Positions 55,666 through 64,000 of a stretch of 64,000 bases of DNA are shown one piece after another. Within the stretch, counting starts at the first letter, position 1. The number at the start of each line of letters is the position of its first letter. The stretch is from Bin80 sp964291275. GTDB taxonomy: Bacteria > Bacteroidota > Rhodothermia > Rhodothermales > Bin80. Position numbers and translations under genes: made by a program. The stretch spans positions 1,798,001-1,862,000 of the forward strand of contig OZ219799.1 of the NCBI GenBank assembly GCA_964291275.2. The letters are read 5' to 3'. The notes under the pieces are model-generated. The model did not search any database. It was not told where the DNA came from and worked only from the letters and a program-made list of their open reading frames with translations.

Positions 55666-56604
55666 CTAGTGTAGCGTTCGACGCTTATTGAGATAAGCTA
55701 ACAGGGCTTTGTCGTACGGCACGGCAGTATCTAATTCGATGTAATCAATAGTGTGCTTGAGGCATTGGCGCCGGAAGTTTTCAGTGAGGGAGGCCATTCG
55801 TTCCGTGTAGGCCTCTCGGAGTTGGCCAGGATGGAGAGACAGTTCAGTGCCAGATTCCATATCCCGCAGTACCATCGGACGGTCAGGAAGATTAAAAAGA
55901 CGTTCAGTTGTTCCTTCGAGTATGCGGAAGATAAGTACCTCGTGTCCTTTGTGGCGCAGCCTTCTGAGGGCGCGAACCACTTGTTCCTGTGATTCAGTTC
56001 CCTCAATCAGGTCCGAGATAATTACGATCAGCGATCGTCGATGAACCATTTCCGCAACTCGGTGAAGAGCGTGAGCTGTCCCGGTGTACGGTTCGGTACT
56101 TGTAACTTTTGAGACCCGTTCGAGATGTAACAGGATTTCCCGCAAATAACGCATAGTACTGCGTGGCCTGAGTACAGACCGTATTTCTGAATCAAAGGTC
56201 AGGAGTCCAGTGGCATCCCGTTGCATCACCATTAAGAAATGCAGTGCAGCTGCCAGATATGCGCCGTATTCGAGTTTGGATATTTGACCTGCATAGCGAT
56301 ACTGCATTGATGCTGATGTATCCAGGACGACGTAGTGCCGCAAATTTGTTTCTTCTTCGTATTGTTTGATATAATAGCGGTCAGACTTTGCGTATACCTT
56401 CCAGTCTACATGTCTGAGATCGTCTCCCGGGTTATATGGCCGATGCTCTGCGAACTCAACGGAAAATCCATGGTAAGGGCTCTTATGCAGACCGGTAATG
56501 AAACCCTCAACAACCAGACGCGCACGCATCTCCATGTTTTTCAATCGGGAAACCGTGATGGGATCCAGATACTTGAGAGGACTTGTTGAACCGCGATTTA
56601 CCAT
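55666..56604 (-). CDS. DUF58 (von Willebrand-like) protein
   Basis: 312 residues. The DUF58 signature RPYNPGDDLRHVDWKVYAKS is followed by a MIDAS-like VVLDTSASMQYRYAG and LIVIISDLIEG. These proteins normally accompany a MoxR AAA+ ATPase and BatA/B/C proteins in cell-envelope or metal-insertion operons, but no MoxR gene is in the window, so its partner must lie elsewhere. It is co-oriented with the amidohydrolase and divergent from pyrR, 52 bases away. Confidence 0.9.
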   Translation of the reverse strand: MVNRGSTSPLKYLDPITVSRLKNMEMRARLVVEGFITGLHKSPYHGFSVEFAEHRPYNPGDDLRHVDWKVYAKSDRYYIKQYEEETNLRHYVVLDTSASMQYRYAGQISKLEYGAYLAAALHFLMVMQRDATGLLTFDSEIRSVLRPRSTMRYLREILLHLERVSKVTSTEPYTGTAHALHRVAEMVHRRSLIVIISDLIEGTESQEQVVRALRRLRHKGHEVLIFRILEGTTERLFNLPDRPMVLRDMESGTELSLHPGQLREAYTERMASLTENFRRQCLKHTIDYIELDTAVPYDKALLAYLNKRRTLH

Positions 56605-56656
56605 TTTGGAAGATAGAATGAGCTCAAGGATACGCTTCAGTGCTTAGATTTGTACA

Positions 56657-57217
56657 ATGAAACCCTCGGATATTATCAAGGCGCAGCTAATGGATGTGCA
56701 AGATATGGAGCGCACATTAGCCCGACTGGCCAGACAGGTCGTTGAGGCGCTGCATCCGAATGAAAATTCGGCTGCGATCATAGGGATGCACCGGCGTGGC
56801 GTATATTTGGCACGGCGGCTGCAAACTCTCATCTGTGAATTTGAAAATATCGTGATACCTGTGGGAACGTTGGATGTAACCATGTACAGGGATGATTTGC
56901 GCAGAATTCCCCGCAAAGCTCAGATGCGCAGCACAAACATCCCGTTTGATGTTACCAATCGCCACCTGATTCTGGTTGATGATGTGTTGTGCACTGGTCG
57001 CACAGTACGTGCGGCCATGGATGCGGTTACAGATTTCGGTCGACCTGCGCGGATTCAATTCCTGACGCTCATCGATCGGGGGCATTATGAGTTACCTATT
57101 CGGGCGGATATGGTCGGGCGTGTGGTGCCAACGATTCCCGGAGAGGAGGTACGGGTGCAGCTTCATGAAATCGATGACCGTGAAGGTGTATGGTTGGTTA
57201 CTCGAGGATCTAAATGA
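56657..57217 (+). CDS. pyrR: Bifunctional pyr operon regulator / uracil phosphoribosyltransferase
   Basis: 186 residues of the type I phosphoribosyltransferase fold. The PRPP-binding loop is LILVDDVLCTGRTVRAAMDA, with AAIIGMHRRGVYLARRL near the N-terminus and LIDRGHYELPIRADMVG. PyrR binds pyr mRNA to promote attenuation when UMP is abundant and has weak uracil phosphoribosyltransferase activity. The space upstream is only about 50 bases and I see no full PyrR anti-antiterminator structure. It overlaps pyrB by four bases. Confidence 0.94.
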   Translation: MKPSDIIKAQLMDVQDMERTLARLARQVVEALHPNENSAAIIGMHRRGVYLARRLQTLICEFENIVIPVGTLDVTMYRDDLRRIPRKAQMRSTNIPFDVTNRHLILVDDVLCTGRTVRAAMDAVTDFGRPARIQFLTLIDRGHYELPIRADMVGRVVPTIPGEEVRVQLHEIDDREGVWLVTRGSK

Positions 57218-58170
57218 TGGAAGATGTAGTCCCACAAACCGAAATGCGGGTACTCCAACACAGACATTTGTTGGGCTTATCCACTTACAGTGCGGATGAG
57301 ATCCAGTTGATTCTGAGCACGGCTCGTGAGTTCCGTAAGGTATTGGAGCGTCCGATCAAGCGTGTCCCGACACTGCTCGGTACCACGATTGCAAACTTGT
57401 TTTTTGAGCCATCCACACGCACGCGAGTATCGTTTGAGCTTGCGGCCAAGCGGTTATCTGCAGACCTGATTAATTTCGGCGGATCAGGATCAAGTCTATC
57501 CAAGGGGGAGAGTCTGCGTGATACGGTTCAAAATATTGAGGCGATGAAGGTAGATATGGTGGTCATCCGACATAGCTCGCCGGGCGCAGCCCATTTCCTG
57601 ACACGATGCATCAAGGCGCGTGTCATAAATGCCGGGGATGGAGCGCATGAGCACCCCACTCAAGCGCTTCTGGATTTGTTGACAATTTCGGAGAGGTACG
57701 AGTCTTTTTCGGGCCTGCGGGTCTCTATAATAGGGGACATTGCGCACAGCAGGGTTGCCCGGTCAAATATCTTTGCACTAACGACGTTGGGAGCTAAGGT
57801 CACCGTGTGCGGCCCTGCGACGCTTATGCCGCTACACGTCGAAAGCTTGGGTGTGCGTGTGGTTCACAATTTGGATGACGCACTTCGTGGCTGTGATGTA
57901 GCCATGGCGTTGCGCATACAACGGGAGAGGCTTGGGGCAAGCCTGGTTCCGTCCATGCGTGAATATCACGTTACTTACGGACTCAATGGAGGCCATATGG
58001 CCATGCATCCTGATATGATTGTACTGCACCCCGGTCCAGTGAACAGAGGAGTTGAGCTGGATGACGAGGTGGCAGACCATGAACGTACAGCGATACTTGA
58101 TCAAGTAATCAACGGTGTGGCCGTACGTATGGCGGTAATTTACTTACTTGCTCCCGGAGTAGGTGAGTAG
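57214..58170 (+). CDS. pyrB: Aspartate carbamoyltransferase catalytic subunit
   Basis: 318 residues. Carbamoyl-phosphate and aspartate sites are clear: FFEPSTRTRVSFELAAKRL, GDGAHEHPTQALLDLLTI, and LHPGPVNRGVELD. It condenses carbamoyl phosphate and aspartate, the first committed step of pyrimidine synthesis. The start overlaps pyrR (ATGA), so the pair is translationally coupled; this pyrR-pyrB order is that of attenuation-controlled operons, without pyrC following. The next gene, pckA, converges. Confidence 0.96.
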   Translation: MMEDVVPQTEMRVLQHRHLLGLSTYSADEIQLILSTAREFRKVLERPIKRVPTLLGTTIANLFFEPSTRTRVSFELAAKRLSADLINFGGSGSSLSKGESLRDTVQNIEAMKVDMVVIRHSSPGAAHFLTRCIKARVINAGDGAHEHPTQALLDLLTISERYESFSGLRVSIIGDIAHSRVARSNIFALTTLGAKVTVCGPATLMPLHVESLGVRVVHNLDDALRGCDVAMALRIQRERLGASLVPSMREYHVTYGLNGGHMAMHPDMIVLHPGPVNRGVELDDEVADHERTAILDQVINGVAVRMAVIYLLAPGVGE

Positions 58171-58220
58171 GTATTTTGATTCTGTTTGTGTCTCGATTTC
58201 TTACTCAACCCTGCGGGTTT

Positions 58221-59801
58221 TCATGCGTCGGTGATCTTACGGGCAACGGTTATGACTTCAGGAGGACACCGACCAGAAAACTTGGCAAAATTGTCAGAGA
58301 ATAGAATAGAGAGTCGCTGACCAGCCTGTCGATAAGCATCCGGGTTCGACCAGGTCCGCTCCGTGAACAGAAGCTTGTCGGGTACACCCGGACACTTGGT
58401 TGGAATTTCCAAATCAAAAATAGGCTCACGCACAGTGGGCACATTCAATAGGGCGCCATTGTGGATAGCGTCAATGATGGCTCTAGTGTGGCGAAGCTTG
58501 ATTCGCTGATTTCCGTCCCCGATGACACCAGTGTTAACGAGCCAGCTGTTCGCCTTGTGGGTTTTCATTTTGGTTGCGAGTAGTTCGGCGTACCTTGCTG
58601 GATGCCATACCAGGAACGCTGCTCCAAAACATGCAGAAAATGTCGCCACTGGTTCATTCACACCGATCTCTGTTCCAGCGACTTTGGCGGTATAGCCGCT
58701 AATGAAGTGGTACATAACCTGCTCAGGTGTGAGTCGTGATACTGGTGGCAGAAACCCAAAGGCGTCAAAAGTGAGAAAAATAATGTTCGATGGATGCTTT
58801 GCGACACACGGAATCTTGGCGTTCCGCATATACTCAATAGGGAAGCAGGCACGAGTGTTCTCAGTGAGACTGGTGTCTGTGTAATCCACAGCATGTGTAA
58901 CTGGATCTACGATGACATTTTCCAGGACAGAACCAAAGCGGATGGCTTCGAAAATCTCGGGTTCACGTTCGGCGGACAGATCAATTACCTTCGCATAGCA
59001 ACCTCCCTCAATGTTGAAGATGCCATCATCTGACCAACAGTGTTCATCATCGCCGATTAGTCTACGGTTTGGATCTGCCGACAGCGTGGTTTTGCCTGTT
59101 CCTGAGAGTCCGAAAAAGAGAGAAACATCCCCCTGCTTCCCCTGATTAGCTGAGCAATGCATTGATAACACCTCCTTGCGCGGCATGACGTAATGCATGA
59201 CCGTGAAGATCCCCTTTTTCATTTCCCCCGCATACTGGGTGCCTAGGATGACGATTTCCTGATCTTCAAAGGATATATCTATGCTGGTCTTGGAGGACAT
59301 GTATGTCGTATGTCGGTTAGCCGGAAACATGCCTGCATTGTACACGACATAGTCGGGTTCACCAAAATATTCGAGCTCTTCATCGGTGAGTCGAATCAGC
59401 ATATTGCGCATAAAGAGCGCATGGTAGGCGCGTTCGCATATGATACGGACCTTGATTCGGTAGCGTGGATCCCAGCCGGCATAACCGTCTACGACGTAGA
59501 GATGATCACATGTGTTCAGATAATCGCGTGCACGTTCCCGGTTAATCTCGAATGTGTGCTGATCTATCGGCAGGTTTACTGATCCCCACCAGATATCATG
59601 GGAACTCGAACGCATTTTAGCGATGCGTTTGTCCCGCGGGCTGCGCCCAGTTTTTTCTCCGCTCGTGATCGCAATGGCGCCACTGTCAGTAATTGTTGTT
59701 GCTGTCTCATTGCGAAGTGCATCTTCATAGAGAACAGCAGGCACCATATTTCTCCGGATGTCCCTGACCTTAATGCCGCAAGAAGATAGATCGAGTTCCA
59801 T
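58221..59801 (-). CDS. pckA: ATP-dependent phosphoenolpyruvate carboxykinase
   Basis: 526 residues of the ATP-type PEPCK family. The P-loop (kinase-1a) is FFGLSGTGKTTLSADPNRRL, followed by IGDDEHCWSDDGIFNIEGGC (kinase-2) and the substrate motif TVMHYVMPRKEVLSMHCSAN. It converts oxaloacetate and ATP to PEP, CO2 and ADP in gluconeogenesis. All catalytic segments are present and the length is normal. It is transcribed alone, tail to tail with pyrB. Confidence 0.96.
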   Translation of the reverse strand: MELDLSSCGIKVRDIRRNMVPAVLYEDALRNETATTITDSGAIAITSGEKTGRSPRDKRIAKMRSSSHDIWWGSVNLPIDQHTFEINRERARDYLNTCDHLYVVDGYAGWDPRYRIKVRIICERAYHALFMRNMLIRLTDEELEYFGEPDYVVYNAGMFPANRHTTYMSSKTSIDISFEDQEIVILGTQYAGEMKKGIFTVMHYVMPRKEVLSMHCSANQGKQGDVSLFFGLSGTGKTTLSADPNRRLIGDDEHCWSDDGIFNIEGGCYAKVIDLSAEREPEIFEAIRFGSVLENVIVDPVTHAVDYTDTSLTENTRACFPIEYMRNAKIPCVAKHPSNIIFLTFDAFGFLPPVSRLTPEQVMYHFISGYTAKVAGTEIGVNEPVATFSACFGAAFLVWHPARYAELLATKMKTHKANSWLVNTGVIGDGNQRIKLRHTRAIIDAIHNGALLNVPTVREPIFDLEIPTKCPGVPDKLLFTERTWSNPDAYRQAGQRLSILFSDNFAKFSGRCPPEVITVARKITDA

Positions 59802-59881
59802 AATTCATGGGGCTTGTATCTGGAGCGGAGCGTACGGCAATACGTGACTTCAGTTGCAGGGAATGGCGTGGTAAGTTACGG

Positions 59882-61666
59882 CTATTCGGATGCGTACAAA
59901 GCATTAATCTCCTTCTCATATCGGGCAAATACATTCTTACGGCGCACCTTCAGAGTTGGTGTGAGTTCCCCGCCTTCAATGGTGAATGGTTCTGAGATCA
60001 AATGAAATTTCTTCACCTGTTCCCATGGTGGAAGCGCCTGGTTCACCCTGTCAATAATGATTTGAATTTTTTCTCTCAAGACATCTTTGTCGGGATCGGC
60101 ACCAAGTGTGCTCTCCACGTAGGCTGCGTCTGCGACTATCAGGGCGGAGCAGAACTTGAACTCGGGACCTATAACCACGGCATGTTCGATCAGGGGATCA
60201 GAGGCCAGCGCAACTTCGATAGGTACAGGAGCAATGTATTTGCCGGTGGACAGTTTGAAGAGTTGTTTCTTGCGATCGGTGATATACAAATGCCCATCTT
60301 CGTCGAGTTCACCAATGTCACCAGTGTGCAGCCATCCATCTTCTGCAATAGTTTTGGCTGTAGCCTCTGGCATGTTGTAGTACCCACGCATAATGTGCGG
60401 GCCCCGTGTCAGAATTTCACTGTCCTCAGCAATCTTGACTTCGACATCTCGAATGGCCCTGCCGACTGACCTTGGGCGAAGCCGATCACGTTCGTAGAGC
60501 GTGATGACCGGGGAGGTCTCGGTCAGGCCATATCCCTGCCCACAGCGGATACCTAGGCCGTTGATAAAAGCCTGAACCTTCGGTGAAAGTGCTGCTCCAC
60601 CACTGGTAAGCGCTCCCAGGTTCCCCCCAAAAGCTGTGGCACGCACTTTACTGTAAACGAGCTTGTCCGCTAGTTTGTCTAGCAGGGTAGCTTGGGGGTT
60701 TTCCAAGTCAAAACGCTCCGCACGCCCAAAAGCCCATCGGGCGATCATTCCAGGGATGCCCTTCGTGGCTGCAGCCTTGGTCATCATGCCAGCATGAACC
60801 TTTTCCAATAGTCGTGGCACAGTTGTCATGTGGGCCGGCTTCACATGGGCCAGATCCTGAAGGAGCTCATCTGTTGTCTCAATGAAATAAATCGGGCAGG
60901 ATTTAGAAAGGTAGAAGAAGGTTGCAATGCGTTCCAGTGAATGGGACATTGGAAGGAAAGACAACACAGGTGCGGGTACCTCAAAGGGCAATCTTTCCGA
61001 CACGGCAATCGCGTTAGTAGTGAAGTTCGTATGCGTAAGCATAACGCCCTTTGGTACACCGGTCGTACCAGATGTGTAGCATAGTGTAGCGAGATCATCA
61101 CCGCTAACCGCTGCCTTCGATTGATCCAGGATGTCTGGTGTCTCGGAAAGCTGTGCTTCTCCGCGTTTGATCAGCTCCTCCAGGGTGAGCATATCCTCAG
61201 TGTATTGGCCAAAAAGACCCACTATCCACTGCAGGTTCGGATTAGACATCAGATCTGCCGGGCACCCATCGTAAAGCTCCTTTGATGAGACCACATACCC
61301 GCACACGCCCGCATCACGGACAATGTGCGCGATTTGACCTTCAGGTTGTGTTGTATAGATAGGCACACTGGCGGCTCCCAGGCGCAACAGTGCCTGATCA
61401 ATGATGAGCCATTCTGTGCTGTTTTCTGCATGCAGGGCAACCCGATCCCCCCGTCGTACGCCCAAACTGTAGAAGCCTGCAGCGCAAGCGTGCATTCGTG
61501 CTCGAAACGTGTGGGTATCCGTGTCAACCCAGACACCATCTCGCTTGGTAGAGGCAACAATACCTGGGTTATGATCTAAACCGAAGTCAACAAGTTCACA
61601 TACAGTGGAAATAGAATGCATGATGTTAGGGCGTAATTTGGTTGCATGTACAGGCTTCATTTTCAA
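59882..61666 (-). CDS. Long-chain fatty acyl-CoA synthetase (AMP-forming)
   Basis: 594 residues of the ANL adenylating superfamily, closest in style to FadD15/FACL enzymes. The AMP-binding P-loop is LCYTSGTTGVPKGVMLTHTN. Further motifs are RCGQGYGLTETSPVIT, DGWLHTGDIGELDEDGHLYI and the C-terminal DRKKQLFKLSTGKYIAP. It activates fatty acids to acyl-CoA through an acyl-AMP. Several in-frame Met codons exist near the start (61666, 61660, 61624) without a clear ribosome-binding site. Confidence 0.93.
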   Translation of the reverse strand: MKMKPVHATKLRPNIMHSISTVCELVDFGLDHNPGIVASTKRDGVWVDTDTHTFRARMHACAAGFYSLGVRRGDRVALHAENSTEWLIIDQALLRLGAASVPIYTTQPEGQIAHIVRDAGVCGYVVSSKELYDGCPADLMSNPNLQWIVGLFGQYTEDMLTLEELIKRGEAQLSETPDILDQSKAAVSGDDLATLCYTSGTTGVPKGVMLTHTNFTTNAIAVSERLPFEVPAPVLSFLPMSHSLERIATFFYLSKSCPIYFIETTDELLQDLAHVKPAHMTTVPRLLEKVHAGMMTKAAATKGIPGMIARWAFGRAERFDLENPQATLLDKLADKLVYSKVRATAFGGNLGALTSGGAALSPKVQAFINGLGIRCGQGYGLTETSPVITLYERDRLRPRSVGRAIRDVEVKIAEDSEILTRGPHIMRGYYNMPEATAKTIAEDGWLHTGDIGELDEDGHLYITDRKKQLFKLSTGKYIAPVPIEVALASDPLIEHAVVIGPEFKFCSALIVADAAYVESTLGADPDKDVLREKIQIIIDRVNQALPPWEQVKKFHLISEPFTIEGGELTPTLKVRRKNVFARYEKEINALYASE

Positions 61667-61769
61667 GGAGATTCACTGGATAAGGTAATTCCCCGTTGAA
61701 ATACAGCGCCTATGTCTTAGATTATACGGAGTTCCTGTCATAGGAGTATCTTCGGCAATCTAATCGTTA

Positions 61770-61775
61770 TATAAT
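61770..61775 (+). promoter_or_regulatory. TATAAT -10 box immediately upstream of moaC
   Basis: TATAAT ends four bases before ATG 61780. Transcription would then begin at or within the first codon, implying a leaderless or near-leaderless moaC mRNA. No good -35 match was found. Confidence 0.45.
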
Positions 61776-61779
61776 CCGT

Positions 61780-62265
61780 ATGGCGGAATTTACGCATCTG
61801 GATGATGGAGGTGGTATCCATATGGTGGATGTTTCAACAAAGGAGTTCTCTGTGCGTTGCGCGTCAGCTGAAAGTACGGTGCAACTGGGTGCCGATGCAT
61901 ACACTGCACTTCTGGAACAGCGCGTAGCCAAAGGGGATGTGCTCACAACGGCCCAGTTGGCTGGAATCATGGGGGCCAAGGAAACTGCTCGGCTCATTCC
62001 GCTGTGTCACCCGATAGCCCTCGAAGCGATAGACCTGACGTTTTCTTTCAATGAAAGGATGTATTCGATAACCGTCCGGGCTGAAGCAACCTCGGTTGGA
62101 CGTACAGGTGTAGAGATGGAGGCCTTAACGGCGGTATCAATTGCCTCATTGGCCATTTACGATATGTGTAAATCAATTTCGAATAACATTCGTATCACAG
62201 ATATTCACTTGGTATCCAAGGAGGGTGGTGTGCATGGTGCTTACCATGTACGTGACGGTCGTTGA
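61780..62265 (+). CDS. moaC: Cyclic pyranopterin monophosphate synthase
   Basis: 161 residues of MoaC, which with MoaA makes cPMP in molybdenum-cofactor synthesis. Typical segments are FTHLDDGGGIHMVDVSTKEF at the N-terminus, ELIPLCHP-like RLIPLCHPIALEAIDLTF, and GVEMEALTAVSIASLAIYDM with KSISN. The start at 61780 is supported by homology of the first residues; a GGAGGT at 61807 that seems to precede ATG 61822 is part of the conserved coding sequence. It is followed 18 bases later by floA. Other moa genes are not in the window. Confidence 0.95.
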   Translation: MAEFTHLDDGGGIHMVDVSTKEFSVRCASAESTVQLGADAYTALLEQRVAKGDVLTTAQLAGIMGAKETARLIPLCHPIALEAIDLTFSFNERMYSITVRAEATSVGRTGVEMEALTAVSIASLAIYDMCKSISNNIRITDIHLVSKEGGVHGAYHVRDGR

Positions 62266-62283
62266 TATCACAAACCGATAAAA

Positions 62284-63282
62284 ATGGAGAATTTATTAAG
62301 CTTTGGAGGTCTAGTCGTCATTTTATTGATCCTGTTCGGGGTCATTATGCTGCTGTACTTTGTGCCGGTGCGTCTTTGGATTACGGCAATTTTTTCAGGT
62401 GTTCATCTGAGACTCTTTCGTGATTTGGTAGGAATGCGTCTGCGTCGCGTCCCACCGGACAGAATTGTAAAGCCGCTCATCACTGCGCACAAGGCCGGGA
62501 TCCCTTCGGAGACGCCCAAACTTGAAGCACATTTCCTGGCCGGGGGTAATGTGCAGCAGGTAATCAATGCGCTCATTTCAGCAGATAAGGCAGACATTGA
62601 CCTGCCGTTTGAGCGTGCCACGGCGATTGACCTTGCCGGGCGCGATGTGTTTGAGGCCGTGCAGGTTTCGGTAAATCCGAAGGTCATCGAAACCCCGCCC
62701 ATCTCCGCAATAGCAAAGGACGGAATTCAGTTACGGGCGATTGCGCGTGTTACGGTGCGTGCCAACATTGAGCGGCTGGTAGGTGGTGCCGGTGAAGAAA
62801 CAATTATCGCTCGAGTAGGCGAGGGAATTGTCTCTACGATCGGATCTTCCGTCTCACATGCCGCGGTGCTGGAAAATCCCGATAGAATTTCCAAGACGGT
62901 ATTAGCCAAGGGGCTGGATTCCGGGACGGCATTTGAGATTCTTTCGATTGATATTGCCGATGTTGACGTTGGTGAAAACATTGGGGCTAAGCTGCAGACA
63001 GATCAGGCAGAGGCAGATTTACAGGTCGCGCGTGCGAAGGCTGAGGAGCGGCGTGCAGCTGCGGTGGCACTCGAACAGGAAATGGTCGCTCGGGTGCAGG
63101 AGGCGCGAGCCCGTGTGGTAGAAGCAGAAGCTATGGTTCCTGCGGCTATTGCGGAGGCTTTCCGTAAGGGTCAACTGGGAGTTATGGATTACTATAACCT
63201 GCGCAACATTGAGGCAGATACGGATATGCGCTCTGCAATTGGGGGTACAAGTACTGGTTTAAGCGAGGATGAAAGCAAGTAG
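62284..63282 (+). CDS. floA: Flotillin-like protein FloA
   Basis: 332 residues of the FloA/YqfA (UPF0365) family. The N-terminal membrane hairpin is VVILLILFGVIMLLYFVPVR, followed by the SPFH domain (RRVPPDRIVKPLITAHKAGI and PPISAIAKDGIQLRAIARVT) and a C-terminal coiled coil rich in EA repeats (QAEADLQVARAKAEERRAAA and MVARVQEARARVVEAEAMVP). FloA organises membrane microdomains. Commonly found with NfeD; none is adjacent. The frame stays open after the stop codon for about 60 codons with a hydrophobic stretch, but no start codon supports a gene there. Confidence 0.93.
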   Translation: MENLLSFGGLVVILLILFGVIMLLYFVPVRLWITAIFSGVHLRLFRDLVGMRLRRVPPDRIVKPLITAHKAGIPSETPKLEAHFLAGGNVQQVINALISADKADIDLPFERATAIDLAGRDVFEAVQVSVNPKVIETPPISAIAKDGIQLRAIARVTVRANIERLVGGAGEETIIARVGEGIVSTIGSSVSHAAVLENPDRISKTVLAKGLDSGTAFEILSIDIADVDVGENIGAKLQTDQAEADLQVARAKAEERRAAAVALEQEMVARVQEARARVVEAEAMVPAAIAEAFRKGQLGVMDYYNLRNIEADTDMRSAIGGTSTGLSEDESK

Positions 63283-63454
63283 GAATTAGTTAAGTCTGTT
63301 TTTGATGGGTTGTCAGCAGTTCTGGCAGTCATGTTGCTTTTTATGGCGGGGTATGCTTTTTCCCGATTGACTGTGGGTGATACGGCTTGTCGATGCTTTG
63401 CAGAGGCGAGCTGCTTCGTTGGCGAGGATGATCTGTATTCCAAAACTCGAGGAA

Positions 63455-63960
63455 TTATATACCTGACTGTACGGTATCTATTTCGCTGGTCTTAGGTGTC
63501 GGTAATCCGAACGACCCTTGTCGTGCAGTTGGCCCAATTCTGAGAGCCCGTATGTTTGCGGCCGTATGATTCGCATGGCCACAGGCCATACACTCGAATT
63601 GGCGCTGCGTCGTCCGATTACCTGACTCGGTATGCCCGCACACATAACACAGCTGACTCGTACACGTCGTTTTGATCTCAATTACCCCCCACGACATTTA
63701 TAGCCCAGCATCTGATCTAGCTCACCCTAATCCGTTTCCAGAATCTCACGGTTGAGCCCAGACTTCTGCTCCACGTTCGTACTCGGGGATTCAATCGTAT
63801 CCTTTGCCGAACGCGTCATCGCTTCCACTTTTAAGTTTTCCAGTACAACCGTACGCCGCGCTAAATCAGCCAAATTTTTTACTTGCCTTGGTTCCAGCAC
63901 TAACCTGTACGTGATGTTGCGATAGGTACTAGCCGTTTCGCTCATAAACAAACAGCCCAA
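63455..63960 (-). pseudogene. tnpB: Decayed IS200/IS605-type TnpB with internal deletion
   Basis: The 63960-63727 frame starts with a TnpB N-terminus (ITYRLVLEPRQVKNLADLAR) that runs directly into VVLENLKVEAMTRSAKDTIE, the region of the second RuvC motif. About 200 codons between them are missing. After GLNREILETD an in-frame TAG stands where TnpB has Trp, then the same frame continues GELDQMLGYK and breaks at a six-G run. The last part (63697-63455) has the C-terminal zinc ribbon TSQLCYVCGHTESGNRTTQR and FECMACGHANHTAANIRAL. Deletion, nonsense change and frameshift rule out nuclease function. Ends of the element may survive. Confidence 0.85.
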
Positions 63961-64000
63961 AATTTGGTAAACCGAAAAACGGGTATGGTATTACCTATGG

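Noticed and set aside
56605..56656. PyrR-responsive attenuator upstream of pyrR
   Set aside because: Only about 50 bases separate it from the divergent gene and no alternative hairpins could be drawn.
61807..61824. moaC start at ATG 61822 with a GGAGGT site
   Set aside because: The residues encoded before it (FTHLDDGGGIH) are conserved in MoaC.
63283..63495. Small hydrophobic open frame after floA
   Set aside because: No start codon with a ribosome-binding site; it is in frame with floA after its stop and runs into the tnpB remnant.

Overview
The window looks like a chromosomal segment from a bacterium of the Bacteroidetes/FCB side, most likely a Rhodothermota- or Balneolota-like lineage. 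This is an inference, since no rRNA or other direct taxonomic marker is present. It rests on a DUF4835 family protein, a CarboxypepD_reg/plug-like outer-membrane protein, a PD40 propeller/barrel protein, a DUF5020 channel, ATP-type PEPCK, FloA, PyrR and SpoIIE-type partner-switching modules. Density of insertion sequences and decayed genes suggests a host-associated or niche-adapted genome with active transposons.

Layout. 1-2.3 kb is IS-battered: the 5' part of an IS110 transposase, a frameshifted ISL3 remnant, a NIPSNAP fragment and a glycerate kinase lacking its N-terminal half. 2.3-7.8 kb holds a YyaL/DUF255 thioredoxin-fold protein, a thiolase and an unusual GPP34 (GOLPH3-like) - cytochrome P450 fusion. 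8.08-14.43 kb is a complete 6345-bp transposon with 34-bp imperfect terminal repeats and an exact 8-bp target duplication (CAAACAGC). It carries an IS1595 transposase, a DNA methyltransferase-HNH fusion whose start region contains a C12 tract (probable phase-variable switch, OFF here), a lipoprotein HNH nuclease with a TM2 partner, two small accessory proteins, a frameshifted IS256-type transposase and a catalytically dead IS256-like paralogue.

14.7-30 kb holds an RND efflux pump with its adaptor, a sterol-C24-methyltransferase-like enzyme, a DUF4097 protein made of repeated TSDGD motifs, alaS, and tRNA-Ser(CGA) followed three bases later by a large secreted HELVH/PD40/barrel protein. 30-36.8 kb holds DUF4835, DUF411, def, an M23 peptidase, a plug/barrel outer-membrane protein, an NAD-dependent epimerase and a biotin carrier protein. 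37-47.6 kb holds ubiE, a first phosphatase/STAS/kinase partner-switching module, a secreted protein with three internal repeats, a Ppx/GppA phosphatase, mrp plus a NifU C-terminal protein (Fe-S delivery), a DUF5020 channel and amt.

47.9-50.8 kb contains two neighbouring ISL3 copies, each with its own terminal repeats and target duplication; the first transposase is broken by one base, the second is intact. 50.9-63.3 kb returns to housekeeping genes: a second partner-switching module, an M20 amidohydrolase, DUF58, pyrR-pyrB, pckA, an acyl-CoA synthetase, moaC and floA. The window ends in a decayed IS200/IS605-type tnpB.

The most interesting material is the 6.3-kb cargo transposon with its apparently switchable methyltransferase-nuclease, the GPP34-P450 fusion, and the sterol-methyltransferase-like enzyme.
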